DNA of 64,000 nt, taken from NCBI GenBank assembly GCA_008711295.1, contig VUYV01000015.1, positions 2,982,846-3,046,845 of the forward strand. Reading direction: 5' to 3'. Both the position numbers and the translations under genes were made by a program. Source of the stretch: Anarhynchus alexandrinus. Lineage: Eukaryota > Chordata > Aves > Charadriiformes > Charadriidae. Each line of letters starts with the position of its first letter. The first letter of the stretch is position 1. A model generated the notes under the pieces. It was not told where the DNA came from. It did not search any database and saw only the letters and a list, made by a program, of their open reading frames with translations. Of this stretch, positions 47,331 to 59,790 are shown piece by piece.

Positions 47331-50300
47331 GAAGGAAAAATTAAAATTTCTTTCTCAAATAAGATTTATCTTCCATTGGGGAAAAAACCCAGTTATTCTT
47401 CAGAGTGAGATTGGGCTTCCAGACTAAGACATTCAAGCTCAGTTGTCTACATGGAAAGTAGGTGTCCAAGCTTTTGTTACAGTCCCTGTAAGGTCTCATC
47501 AACACAGGCATCAATTCTGTTTAAATGCACATGTGTGTCCGGTAGCATTTGAGACGTGTAGGAGTATCAGAGCTATCCACATGGGACTGGTAGATGTGAT
47601 GTGGAACTATGGGATAGCTTTGGCTTTCCACACCATTAGTTGGAGACCAGATGAGGGCGCCTTAGGGTGTCATGGGTGTTTCTATGCCCTGTGTTTTAAA
47701 AGATGAAGCGACTCCACTGAATGTACTGTTTAGAACTCTGCTGAAAACTCTAGCTCACGTGTAGGCACTTATGCGGTGTCTTAATTTGTTTTAAGCTGTG
47801 AATTGAACCTATAAAAGAAGCATGCCATGTTTATAGTCACTGGGGAATTTACCTGTCTTTCAATGGTGAATCAAAACTAAGACTGAAGAATTATTCCCTG
47901 GAGGTGATGTTCTCTAGGAAGCTGCCTAGATAAATGAGTTTTAGCTTAGCAAACTTGTTAGATGTCTACATTCTGGAAGGATGAACACAGTGCTTGTGCC
48001 TGGAAAAAAAACCCAACAAACTAAACAGAAACTGGTTAGTGTAGAGATGGTTTCCATTACAATCTGAACGTGTGCTAGCTGGCTGTAAAGTGTCTGCCAA
48101 GCAGTTCTGAAATGAAGCTGAGGCCATTTTTGGCAAACTGCCTGTTTGAATCAAGCCGAGCTGAACTGGAACCTAGCATAACCTAGCATCTGGTGGTGGT
48201 TTATGGCAGTAGGTCTCACACAGCTTGCAGATCTCCAAAGTACAGGAAGGCTATGCATTGGGTTGAAAGGATTAAGCACAAAAATAGAGTGTTTCACCAG
48301 CTAAATCTCTGTTGCTAAGGAGATCTTTCTGTGCTGATCTCTACAAGTGTTCCAGTGTTCCCATTCTTTCCAGTGTCATCTTATTTTTAAAAGATGTTGG
48401 TGCTAAAGTTCTTCAGTGTTGTGTCTTAATGACATCTTTATCAGAGACACAACAGAAACTGAGACAACCTGCGTGGCCATTCTTATAGTGACAGTCTATA
48501 ACCCAAAGTTACTGCCTTGGATTTAAGAAGTAATTTTTTCCTGAGCATTCCCTCTTATCTCCTATTCCTTGTTCCTCCTACCTCTTTAGGTATGACCCTA
48601 CTTAATTGATGGTCAATGGCCTGGAGAACTCATGATATGGATTATGACACTGTAGATTGGATAGGAGGAAAGAATTAATTATTGCTCCACCAGTATCAAC
48701 TCCTTACATTTATAGTGGTTACAATCAAACAATATTATGCTGGACATGGGTACACTTCCTACCTTCTTCAACTAACCTATTTAAAAGAAATAATTAAACA
48801 TGTAAGAAACATGTTAAATCGCTGAATTTCCACTAGGCACTAATGTAGTGCAAACTATCCATGCAAATAGATATTTGGGCAAATTGTCTGCTGGTCCAGC
48901 TTCATTGGCTTTAATCAGTAAAGAACTCAGCTGAGGGTTCCCAAGGGAAGATGTTGGATTTTAAACTGATGCTGTGTTTGAGTTTGGCCAAGAAGCCATG
49001 ATGAATTAAATCTATACCCAAACATACTGAGGATTTTCTCAGTTCTTCATATGTCTGTGCATTTCAGGCCATTTCCCTTAAAAAAAAAATATTACTGCAA
49101 AATATTTTTACTTCTCTATTTCCACACCCTGAACTCATGGAAATGCCCATTTGTTATCCATTTGTTAATGTTTAAATAGAATTATTTGGGGTGGGATGCC
49201 CAGTAGTGGGGAAACATTATGTTGGGAGAAAGGAATGTGAAATATAAAACCATCTTTTCCTTCCCCTTGAATGAACAAAAAACCTTACTCTGCCTCTCAC
49301 TTCCTTCCTCATGCCCCCCAAAAGAAAATGAAACAAAACAAAAAACTATTAATATATAGGGAGAATTTTCCTTCACTAATGATATTCAATTGTTCTAAGA
49401 AGAAAAAAAATGGTACTAAGTATAATGAGATGCCAAATACAAAAAAGCCATGCTGCTCATCTCTAAGCCCTTCTGTTCCTTGAAGTGAAAACTCATTTTA
49501 AGAAGATTATGCTGCATATATTAGAAGATGGGCTGATATTCTGCATTCATACTCTACTGGGGCTTTGGCAGTAAAAGAGAGAGAGGAAGAGAAGGAAAAC
49601 AACAAAGCTAAAAAACAACATTTGTTCCTATTTACCTAATATACTAATATGAGGCATAAGTCTCTTTTCATTCATTTAGGCTTGAATATATATATAATCT
49701 GATGGATTCTTCAGTTGAAAAGGAGTCATATAGTATTTTTGATTAGCAAGGAGGCTACAGAGGGGAATAAGGTAGTATTTGAATGAATTCCAAATTCAAC
49801 ATGAGGTACACAATATTCCCAGTTTCAGGGAAACAAAAACTGAAAAAAATTCCTTTGATAGAGGAGAAGGGCTCAGATTCCCCACAAAATACTTCCAGAG
49901 TTGTAAAAACGTAAGAAGGTTTAATTCCTTTACTGCATGAGGGGCAGGGAATATATCTCCAAAGAATGAGTAGCTGAATGCGAGTTCCTTAATGAATTTG
50001 TAATGAACAAAGCCTTTTCAATTCATACCCAAGGAAGATATTGCTGGGGTTGGTGTTGAAATTTTAAATAAGAAATTGTGTGTCTGTTCTCCCCCTTAAT
50101 TATCTCTTAACAATATTTTTGCCATGGGAATTGACTATAAGTTTTCAATCTAATGATTTGTTTAAGGCAGAAAACTGGACAAATAAGACTTTTGGTTAAT
50201 TTTTGAATGTTTATTATGTCAGTTTAGGACTACGTTTAGCTATCTGCAGTTGCAAATGCAAGACTTGCTATGTCCAGATCTCTCTACTAGACCCATCTAA

Positions 50301-50364
50301 TTTATTTTTCAAAAGGAATTAATACGAAATTATGTTACTGACCTCATGTTATATTGAACTCATA
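47331..50364. other. Noncoding DNA, nothing recognised
   Basis: Positions 47,390-47,720 look somewhat repeat-like ('gtaggtgtccaagctt', 'agggtgtcatgggtg') but I cannot place them. The rest is AT-rich unique sequence with short A runs. Confidence 0.45.
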
Positions 50365-50440
50365 TTATGTTAAGGTCCTGCTGTGAGTGAAGGGTTGGGC
50401 CAGGTGACCTCCCACCTCTCTAACATAAATTATTCTGCTT
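50365..50440 (+). mobile_element. CR1 3'-end scrap
   Basis: 'gaagggttgggccaggtgacctcccacctctctaacataaattattctg' follows the order of the CR1 terminus (GGTTGGACTAGATGACCTC, then CCTTCCAACC, then ATTCT octamer), with indels. It is only about 75 bp, so the identification is moderate. It lies about 500 bp upstream of the solo LTR. Confidence 0.5.
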
Positions 50441-50931
50441 GTTTGGCAGTTATTTCATCTAAAGACTTGTCACCTATTTTATTTCATTTTATTATTTCTT
50501 TTCCTTTCATTTCATTAGTGTCAGTAGCAGCATTCTGGGAAGAAATAAGAGCCTGATCCTGAATCATTAAATTTTGAATGATTTTTGCACTGTGCATGAG
50601 AGGAATTAATTTAAGTTGCAACTAGACAAAAATAAAGTGGAGATTCTTTCTATATTACATTTCCCACCTTTTCTAAAAAAGCATAACTAAAGCATAACTT
50701 AACATTCTGTTTCTCTCAAAAACAAATAAATGAGGAATAATTCTCTCTATAATAAACTTATAGATGTACACACTCCCTTACATACATATGTTATAAATAT
50801 GTATACACACACACAAATACATACATGTACACAGCCTGAGATAAAACAAACACATTTTAGTGTTATCCTAAATCATTTATGCATTTTGAAAAACCAAACC
50901 AAACCAAATCCTTTGATCCTTTAAAATATGC
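50441..50931. other. AT-rich noncoding DNA with short CA/ATAC run
   Basis: A (CA)n/(ATAC)n-like run lies near 50,799-50,832, and an AACC-rich stretch (AACCAAACCAAACCAAA) at 50,890-50,907 ends shortly before the LTR. Confidence 0.6.
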
Positions 50932-51507
50932 TGTGCTGGTTTTGGCCTGGATAGAGTTAATTTTTTTCACAGTAGCTAGTATGGTGTTATGTTTTGGATA
51001 TCTGCTGAAAACAGTTTTGATAACAGAGAGGTTTGTTGTTTTTTTTTTACTGCTGAGCAGTGCTTACACAGCATCAAGGCCTTTTCTGCTCCTCACACCA
51101 CCCCACCAGCGAGCAGGATGGGGGTGCACAAGGAATTGGGAGGGGACACAGCCGGGACAGCTGACCCCAACTGACCAAAGAAATATTCCATGCCATATGA
51201 TGTCATACTTGGCATATAAATCTGGGGGAATAAAAAGGAAGTGGGGGACGTTCAGAGTTACAGCGTTTGTCTTCCCAAGTAACCATTACACGTAATGGAG
51301 CTCTGCTGTCCTGGAGATGGCTGAACACGGCTGCCAATGGGGAGCGGTGAATGATTTCCTTGTTTTGTTTTGCTCGCGTGCGTGGCTTTTGTTTTACTGG
51401 TTAAAATGTTAAATCTCAACCCACGAGTTTTCTCACTTTTACCCTTCTGATTCTCTTGCCCATCCTGCTGCAGGGGAATGAGCAAGCTGCTGTGTGGCAC
51501 TTAGTTG
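50932..51507 (+). mobile_element. Solo LTR of an avian endogenous retrovirus
   Basis: It starts with TG in 'tgtgctggttttggcctgg' (50,932). It carries a CRE-like TGATGTCAT (51,198-51,206), a TATA box CATATAAA (51,213-51,220), and a GC-richer R/U5-like part ending in 'gagcaagctgctgtgtggcacttagttg'. This arrangement and the wording of many blocks match an LTR I recall as frequent in bird genomes; the family name is not certain. The last bases with the terminal CA appear to be missing, so the 3' edge is truncated or eroded. No internal retroviral genes lie on either side, so this is a solo LTR left by recombination, or a fragment. Open frames within it (50,879-51,295 plus, 51,258-51,500 minus) are incidental. 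It may still hold promoter activity. Confidence 0.8.
51213..51220 (+). promoter_or_regulatory. TATA box of the LTR
   Basis: CATATAAA lies in the middle of the LTR, downstream of a CRE-like TGATGTCAT, as expected at the U3/R boundary. Transcription would start about 25-30 bp downstream, heading rightward. Confidence 0.6.
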
Positions 51508-53594
51508 ATGTGCTTATGTTTATACAAGTTTAAAAGATTTAAAATTAAGTTCTTCCATTATTAAACTTAAATACTCGGACTATACCTGTTTAATGAAATG
51601 AGGAGGAAAAAAAGCACTTTACATTTTAAACTGATCCAAATATATTGTTTTTTAAATACAAGTTTTTAGTTTCATTTTCTAACTGCTGTCTAAGAAATTA
51701 ATTTAAATAACTCTTCAGTTTATAATGTGTTGAACTAAGAGAAAATATATATATATTTGTTTTTGCTGAGTTACTTTTGTCCATTATACTCTTTTACCCA
51801 CTCTAAACCTATGGTGTCAGAGCTAAGATACCTGATCAGAGTAACTTGAAATGCAGTTCATGAAAGTTGAGCAGTCCGGAAAACATACGATCCATCTAAT
51901 GTTTTATGCATACCTATAGGTCGATAATGTTATTTATCATTACAGCATACTGGCATGTAGACAGAGCCCGAGAGAGGACCACAGGGCTATAAGCTGAAGG
52001 GAAGTACAAACAAATGACAGCACAGCACTGCAGTGCATCTATTTGGTAGCAATTATCAGTTTGTGAGTAACTACCAGAAAAGCTGTGGAAGAAATGACCT
52101 AATGACCACAGGTGATGCTTAGAGACCTCTGCAAGTTTTATGGAATAATACTGGAAGAAACTTGCTAGCTATGGGACAAAGTAAATTATTCTGAACTAAG
52201 CAGTAGTAAAAAAAACACCATTTCAAAGCTCACATGTGTTCCTTGCAATGACATTACACAATGTCAAGAAATGCTTTAAAATTAACACAGGAAACAAGTG
52301 CCCAAATTAATGAGACTTTATTGAGGATTTTGTTTATTTATGGTTGCCATCTCAAATTTTAATCAGATAAATCAGTTAATGCTTTCCCATGGAAGTAATA
52401 ATAAAAGTACTCAGAATATACTACCTAACGTGCCACACATATGAAGGAGTGAATCATTGAAAACACCAGTGCAGGAAAATAGTGTGTTTACCTCTTGCAA
52501 ACATTACTGCACAGAAACGTTAGATTGCAGTGAGCATCAGCCATGCTGATCACAATCCAGGGCTGGACTCAGGTTTTCCTGGCTGAAAGGCTGAGAGGAA
52601 GAAGAAATGTCTTCCAATGTTCTGCCCATTCCTTGACTACAGATGTAAGAGAAGCTGTATTCTGGAAACTGAGCCCTGTGGAATTAGGAAGAGAAGAGGG
52701 AAGACATTAAATAAACACAACAGTAGAGGAGGAATTACTGGAGGTCACACAATGAGTTGGCATCAGAGCTCAATGGTTTAATAATTCCTTTCTTTTGAGC
52801 ATCTCTCTGAACCGTGGTTTTGCAAATGTTAATCCAAAGAATGCCCTGAGGTGATCTCCAGAGATAGTCCTCTCAAAATGGCAAGCTCAATATCACATTT
52901 CTCGAGCTGACATTCCCTGCTTATTGCAGCCCAGTGTGTTACCCCTTAAGAGCAGCATGGGATGTTATCCTGGGTTTCTCTTCAGTGGGTATTTCCTTAG
53001 CAGGATTGTGACTGCAATTTCTTATGCAGAAGACTTCATCTTTGAAAGAGAGGCTACAAAAGAGGAAAAAATCTTAAATTGAGTAGCTGGAGAAATGAAA
53101 TATTCAAGCAATCTAGTAGTATTTCCTTCAGGAGGGTCCAGATAGATTCAAATAAGGGGTTATAATCAGAAAATTCCGTTTGTATACTTAGAAAAGGTTC
53201 ATTTTATTAGTTACTTTCATCATGGTAACACGTAGTCTAGCTGTCACACACAAGATATGAGAATAAGCTCATACCCATCATAAGAAACAGAACCATTTCC
53301 ATTGGTTTTCTGATCTATATGACCTATCCAAACTAGTTGGATTTCTGAATAATTGAAGAGGGGAACGGTTCTGGTGTTATCACGAGAAGAGCGTGGTTCC
53401 TTCATGCTGCCCAAGCCTGTATTTGTCTTACTTTGACCATCTTGTCCACCTAAACAGTGAGACTTTAACTCCAGATTTGTCTGAGGTTCAAATTTGGCTG
53501 AGGTCTGGGAACATAGTTGCTTTTGGCTTTTTAAATGACTTGCAATGACTGCAGAGAAAGCCTAATTTAGGTGCTTCAGTTAAGTGCTTAAATT
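51508..53594. other. AT-rich noncoding DNA
   Basis: A (TA)n-like run lies at 51,745-51,757. No gene or repeat was recognised. Confidence 0.5.
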
Positions 53595-53703
53595 AGGATG
53601 GCATGAATCTAGTCCTTAAAGATTGTGATTGTCCCTTCAAGAGTGGCTAGCACAATGAAAAGGGCTGAGTAAAATTGTAATGCAAAATAATATATAGTAA
53701 TAA
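53595..53703 (+). mobile_element. Possible MIR/L2-type 3' tail relic
   Basis: 'gattgtgattgtcccttcaagagtggctagcacaatgaaaagggctgag' followed by 'ttgtaatgcaaaataatatatagtaataa' follows the same amniote tail pattern as 15,440-15,555: GATTGTAAGCTC, then CTAGCACAATGGGG, then a TAATACAAATAATAA end. Identity is low, so the call is tentative. Confidence 0.4.
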
Positions 53704-55524
53704 GCTGCATAACGATAAGTGAAGTTGTTTATTACAAATCAAGCCAAGGGACATCTCTCAGCCACGAAGCTTGATTTATTTCTTTTTTCCTGGCATGGCT
53801 TATGGCATGTGTTAGCACTGTTAGCCATGCATTATAAATATTTATTTATGTATTTATATTTTATGCTTTTACAGGCCAGTAAAAACAAATAACTGAATAA
53901 GTTTACAGGCAGTTACTTTGGTGTTTAATGGAAATAATAGTCTGCAAATGTCCTGCTTTGTGAGAGCACTGAGCTGAGCTTCTCCAGCTTTATAGCAACT
54001 GAGATTTTTCCCTGTGGGTGCTGGGAACCCAATCTTTGACTCCCCTTTTTATTTTTTGCAAAACAATGAAAATGGCAAAATTCTGCCAATGACACTGAAA
54101 GTTCTCAGCAGTCCTTCCTTCCAAGGATGTAATTGCTGTATTGTAGTCAGAAAAATAAATGACAGCAGTTTGCCATCATGATTGGAAAAGAAATAATTCA
54201 AGCTCTGTCCTGATTGATAAATAATATTAATGAAAATTCTGGCTCTTGGATTTTATCATAAAAATATTATTCATTTTAGGAAAAAAACCACAATTATTCA
54301 AGACATTTAAAAACTGGATATTCTCCTTTACTGTCCCCCGTTTTTAAAAGAAATGTTACAGAAAAAGGAAGGGAAGAAGAGGAAAGATTTGAAAAACAGT
54401 GGAATGTAAAAACAGACGAGAGAGAGTACTTCCAGAAAATATAAACTGAAGACGTTTCAATGGCCCTGTCTTGATTAGTTTCTTATCTCTTTAGTTGTGT
54501 TTTTTTTTGAAAATGAGAACATTTAGGGAACATTAAATTCTGTATTGGAAAAACATTTCTCAAAAATAAACCAGACATATTTTTTCAAAACATTTACACG
54601 AAAAAAATAGTGTTTGGGTTTTTTTTGTCCATGGGGTTTCACTTGGTCCAGTTGTCTCCTTATTACAATATCAGCACTATGAAGGGGCTTTATTTCACTG
54701 AAAGATCATATCTAATAACAGGAAAGTTTCCTCTAGCTTAGAGCAAAAATCAGCTGTATAGCATGGCAGGTGAGGCATAGCCGAGCAGGGGGGATGGCTG
54801 GGAACAACAGCATTGTGGGTTCTTGCCTGTCCTGGATGCAAAGCATCTTGTTTAAACCTTCACCAAGCTCAGTAAGTCAAGGCAGCAAAAAAAATAATGA
54901 AAAGGCCGGAGTCTTCCTCATTTATGTCTAAGAAGTATTAATAATCATTAAGAGGAGGAAATCTGTGTAGCAAGTTTTTAGCCACTGTGGTCATCCACTT
55001 GTACCAGAGTAAGCAATTTTATCATAACTCTTCATCAGCAAAGCCTTTTATTTCCTTGAATAAGCTTTTGTTGTTGTTGTTGTTGTTCTTGTCTTTGGTT
55101 TGTTTTGGTTTATCTGTGTTGGGTTTCAATTATTTTTTTTGGGGGGATTGCATGTTTGGTTTTGCTTGCTTTTTTTTTTCTTGCATTTTAAAGTCCAAAT
55201 TTATTTACAGTCTAAATTTATTTATTTTCTGTTGTACTAAAAGAGGAAGAAAAACCCCACTGAATAGTCCATTACTTTCTCCCACCTCCTTTAAGCAGTT
55301 CAGAATTCAGCTTTCATTTTGATGGTGGTTTAACAGCACTTGATTAAAAAAAGTAAACTAATTACAATGGAAATGCAGCTCTGCAAAACTTTTAGAAAAA
55401 CACATTATTTTGTTTTAGGGTTCAGTTAATATACATTCATTTATCATCTTTATAAGAGATGTACAGGGCAATGATGAATAATCCCTGGCTTCCAATCAGG
55501 AAATGCAAATTATTCTTCCCTTTC
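53704..55524. other. AT-rich noncoding DNA with T/G simple tracts
   Basis: A (TTG)n run lies at 55,067-55,088, and T- and G-rich tracts at 55,095-55,180. A complex patch at 53,940-54,180 may be conserved, but nothing specific supports it. The 111-codon frame at 54,987-55,322 is a Phe/Leu-rich composition artefact. Confidence 0.5.
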
Positions 55525-55593
55525 TTTTTTTTTTTTTTTTTTTTTTTAATAAAAAATAAAAAATATAAAATTTAAAAAAAAAAAAAAAAAAAA
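55525..55593. repeat. T23 ... A20 inverted homopolymer pair
   Basis: A T23 run (55,525-55,547) and an A20 run (55,574-55,593) are separated by 26 bp of A/T-only sequence. Together they form a potential hairpin or cruciform. It could be two tail remnants of oppositely oriented retroposed sequences, or plain homopolymer expansion. Confidence 0.9.
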
Positions 55594-58499
55594 TGGTGCC
55601 AAAAATCTGGCAGGATGTAATGACAAGCAAGAAATGTAATGTGGTGTGGTACCAAAAAAGCCTCTAAATAGAAGCTAAATGCAGCATTTCCTTCAGTCAC
55701 AATTACATCATCAACCTTGAACTTAGGGGGAAGTCTGCAAAGTACAAACCAGAGAAAGAATGGGAGGGAAAAGGTCTCCATGGGAAATAAAATAGATAAA
55801 TTCCACCTCCTTGTTTTGGAGGCTTTCTTTGGTTTGATTTGGTTTTGTTTTGTCTTATACTGGGGCCCAAAATCATGTCCCCTAACTGGAGATGTCCATC
55901 TGCCTACCTGAAACACTTTAATCAAAAGTGCCAACAATATTGGCCTCTTTATAGAGACAAATTGACATTCTTGTTGCATCACGGAGATCTCAGGTTGGCT
56001 GAACCAGTTGAGATCCCAACCTTCCTGCAGTGTGGACTGAAGAAGTTTTAGTAGTTTTACCTTAGACCATGTCTTTAAAAGCTTAAACTTACATGGACCG
56101 AATTTAGGTTACAGCTTCATCCTGCTGTCACACACAGGAGTCAACTCTAATGAAATCAGCTGAATAATCACAGTTTAAACATACCACAAGAAGGTCTCAG
56201 TGGAAGATGTATAGCTATGCATGTACCACAAAGGACTATATAGCAAGGTCTCATGCATTTCTCTGAAATGTCGAAACTCAGTGAAGGTTTATTCCTCTTC
56301 AGAGTCTGCTACTTATAACTGAGCTCTTGACTTTAAACCACATTATTGGCATATCTGAATCATAAAGTGCAGAAAAAAAGCACTGTAAAATCCTCTTTTT
56401 TTCTCTTTGCTTTCTTTTTTTTTTTTCTTGTTTTGTTTTGGTTTGGTTTGGTTTGGTTGGATTGAGTTGCACTGGGTTGGGTTTGGTTTGCTGTTTTTTT
56501 CTCCAGCTCCTTAAAAACTCAAGAGCAAAGCATTAGAAAAACTTCAGAATACAGTGTCTGTGCCTGTCACTGTTGTAGTTATAGTGTTTGAATCCAATCT
56601 TACTTCCTATAATGAAAAGAAAATACATTACCTCTAAGTTTAACCACAAACTCGTTAGACTGAAGGCTATCTCCATCTGTGCTCTCTAAATGCCAGGAGA
56701 ACTTTGACAAACAGATTAGACAAGAGGAACCAGACTGCAGACTTTTAAGCTCTGATTATTAAATGTAGCATGGCAACCTGCAATCACTTTTCTTTTTTCT
56801 TTTTCTAAAGTCAGGCTTATTTCGGAGGGCCCTGATTTAAGGTCTTGAGCTACTCAATTCCTCTGTGGCATTTGCTTTGTGAGCAAGTCTTAGAAGAGTT
56901 TGGTTTACCTGAGACAGTTGAGCAAATACATTACAATACTCAAGAACAGCTTTTACCTTGTCTTTTCTTAAACGAAGATGTAGTTTGAAAACCTCGAATG
57001 TTCATAAAACTAGAGTCAAGATGTAGTCACATGAGATTCTTGAAATTTTAAGCTTTTTTTTTTTCTTTTTAATGTAGGCTTCTTAGCTGTCTCAAAATTA
57101 AAGTTTTGAGTTTTGATTTTGAACTAGTAATACAAATTAACCATACAAAATTAAGACATAGGAAAAAAATGGCCAAATAATTCCAGGAAGAACTGAATAC
57201 TTAGTTTAGGGATAATAATAAGTTGGCCTAAATATCTTCTGTGTGCATAACTCATTTTTCTTACAAAGCAAAAAAGAGAAAGTCTTTCTATTTCATTTCA
57301 GTCTACATTGATTCTCCTTTGTGTCTTTCTGGTTTGGGTGTTTTTGTTGTTTAAGAGTGTAACATTTTGCAAAAAATTAGTATTTTAAGAATTGTAATTG
57401 AACCAAGCTTTTTCACTTAAAAATAATTTTCTGTTGGAAAAAACCCCACCCTTCTATTTTCTGAGAAATTTAGCTGTTTTATTATTAGTCTTTGAAATCT
57501 ATGTATAATTTCCTTTCAGTTATTCAGAGGACTGTTTGTGATGAGGAAGATGATAAACTCTAAAGACATAATAAATTCAAGCATAGCAGCAACACTAGAG
57601 TTACATATAGAAATCATTTGAAAAAATAATTTCCTTAAAAAAAAATATCTAAAAGGCTGCCATGGAACTATTTGGTCATGCAGACAGTATCAAAAAATGT
57701 TGCTTCTCAGTTTTGAGTACTTAGAGATAATTGTGGGCACATAGTTATAGTAGTTAAACACGTGGGAAGAGGTTTAAAGAAAATGGGCTGCTAAATCACA
57801 TTGGATTTCAAAAGGCTTTGGATCACTACACTTGTCTTTTACAGATCTATGAACATGGAAGACTGCTGAATAACCATTTGCATCTTAAAACCAAAACCAT
57901 CAGAACAACCACTTGAAGCATCCTTCCTACAAGATTGCTCCTGCATGGGACCTAGGAAGTAGCTGAATCTCGCCCCTTATTTTCCTTCCTGGTAGCCACC
58001 AGCATTGCTAGAACAGATATCAGAGTTTATGAGTTTCTTACAGTTTACTGGAAAACTTTCTAGTTCTACTGCTGAAGGGCTGTTCTTTCAGTATTGAACA
58101 GATGGTTTGAATCCCTTCTGATGACCATGTTACACCCACTTTTTTATAAACAAGTGCACAGTCAGGGCATAATCATTAAGATGGTTGTTGATAAATACAT
58201 GCTGTTTCCAAAGCTAAGTTTTCTTCTCCTTTTGGTAAAAAGATTGAAATTATAGTTTTTATTCTTTTGACTTGCACATTGTGTTTCTGCTGCTACTTAT
58301 TTCTTCCCATCCTTTCTATCCCCAAGACCGCCACAAATCCCTGGCATCAATTGCCTATGTAAAAAGATATTTCATGGATGGATAAAGGCCAAGATCAGGT
58401 TGTTTCATTAGGACACAGCAAAATGTCTTCTGGCATACCTTTAAAAAATCAAGAAATCAAGGCAGGATGGGACCTCTCATTGTGTTAGAAGCCAAAATA
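55594..58499. other. AT-rich noncoding DNA
   Basis: A (GGTTT)n-like tract lies at 56,429-56,490, preceded by a T-rich run. No gene was recognised. The minus frame 55,572-55,982 begins in the A20 run and has no domain. Confidence 0.5.
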
Positions 58500-58760
58500 T
58501 ATTTATTGTCCAGAAGTAATTTCAGTTTTATTGCCCAGATCACAGGTCATTGGTTAGCAGATGCTGGGCAGGGAATCTAGCCGGTCAGCTAATAGCCTCC
58601 CCACTGCTGAAATTAACTAACAGTCAAAAGGTTTAATAACCAAAGGTCACAATAGGCTGTTTGAAGAGTCGGTAGGAATCCAGCTGATAAATTATCTTCT
58701 TCTGTTCTGGGGAAATGCTGCCTCACCTCCCTCCGTGATGTAAAATGAGAATTAGAAAAG
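58500..58760. promoter_or_regulatory. Candidate conserved noncoding element
   Basis: Complex, repeat-free sequence with CpGs (TAGCCGGTCAG, GAGTCGGTAGG, CTCCGTGATG). Nuclear-receptor-like AGGTCA half sites occur in CACAGGTCATTGG (about 58,541-58,553) and CCAAAGGTCACAA (about 58,640-58,652). Support is by appearance only. Confidence 0.22.
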
Positions 58761-59349
58761 TAAACTCCTACTCCAGGCCAAAAAGTTGATTTTCACAGCT
58801 TGCTAACGTCTTCCAAGGAGTGCACTTCCTGTCCTATACTCTTGCCTGTGCTGTTGTTGCTTATTCTGAAACCACAACTGATCAAATTAGTAAGTGCAGA
58901 AAAGCACTGATAAATGGATTAGGAGTGAGTGGAGATTTTGGGTTGGTTTGTGGCTTTTTTTTAAGTATTTGAAAATATCAAACAGAAAATACCATGCAAG
59001 CATGCAGAATCCTTGTACCAATTTCATGTTTGCATTTCAGTTACTCTCCCAGTCTATCACGATGGGGTTAACAAAACCTACCAGAGTTAGGATTAGAGTC
59101 CTCAAAAAGATTTTGATATAAGAATTTACCATCAAATTATACCAACCCGTCAGTCTTGAGTCTAATTGCTAGAGGAACATAGAAGTATATTTTGTCACCT
59201 CTGCTGTTAACTTCATCATTCCCATCTAAAATGCCAAGAAATGACAATCTGCAGCCTTGATAAGTTGCTAATGTTTTCAGTAAAAAATGACCATTAGTGA
59301 ACAATGAATGTTTCATGCTTATTAAAATTATTTTGTTTTCACCTTAACT
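58761..59349. other. Noncoding DNA, nothing recognised
   Basis: Ordinary AT-rich sequence. The 75-codon frame at 58,894-59,121 has no domain. Confidence 0.5.
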
Positions 59350-59790
59350 TTTCCCTGAAGTAGGCAGCAGCTTATTTTGCCGACCCTTAAACATGGCTTT
59401 ACAAAACATTGAGGTCTGAAACAAATATTACCATTATGGAGCAATTTCTAGTATTGATGAGAGGGAGAAAACTTTTCTCTGCTTTCCCTTTATTAACATA
59501 ATCCTTATGTGCTCCATTATTCATATGATGGAAGAATTGCCAGGCCATTTCAAGCCCTCCTGCCATTCATATCACGGGGCTTTGTCCATGCTTTATAGAA
59601 AAGGTCTGAAGTGCAAGAGGATTAAGGCCACGATGTTAATGTTAGTGGAGAGATACACCACATTCCATTATGCTGCCTACGGAAATGCTGGTCCTAGGCT
59701 TGAGCTTGATCTGCAAACTAACTCAGCTCTCATCAGTCATGTCCATACTTCCAACAGGGGGAAGAGTTTGCATCCAGATACTCAACATCT
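59350..59790. promoter_or_regulatory. Candidate conserved noncoding element
   Basis: Dense, non-repetitive sequence with homeodomain-like TTATTAACATAATCC, GATTA and CTTTATAG-like sites and CpGs at CACGGGG, CCACGATG and CTACGGA. A 96-codon open frame (59,507-59,797) crosses it but shows no known domain. The most likely reading is enhancer-like DNA; a lineage-specific exon is a weaker alternative. Confidence 0.25.

Noticed and set aside
50879..51295. 138-codon frame over the LTR
   Set aside because: It spans the LTR boundary and resembles no retroviral or cellular protein; incidental.
58440..58490. Possible antisense CR1 3' end ('aggatgggacctct')
   Set aside because: A single short match; no octamer and no adjoining CR1 sequence.
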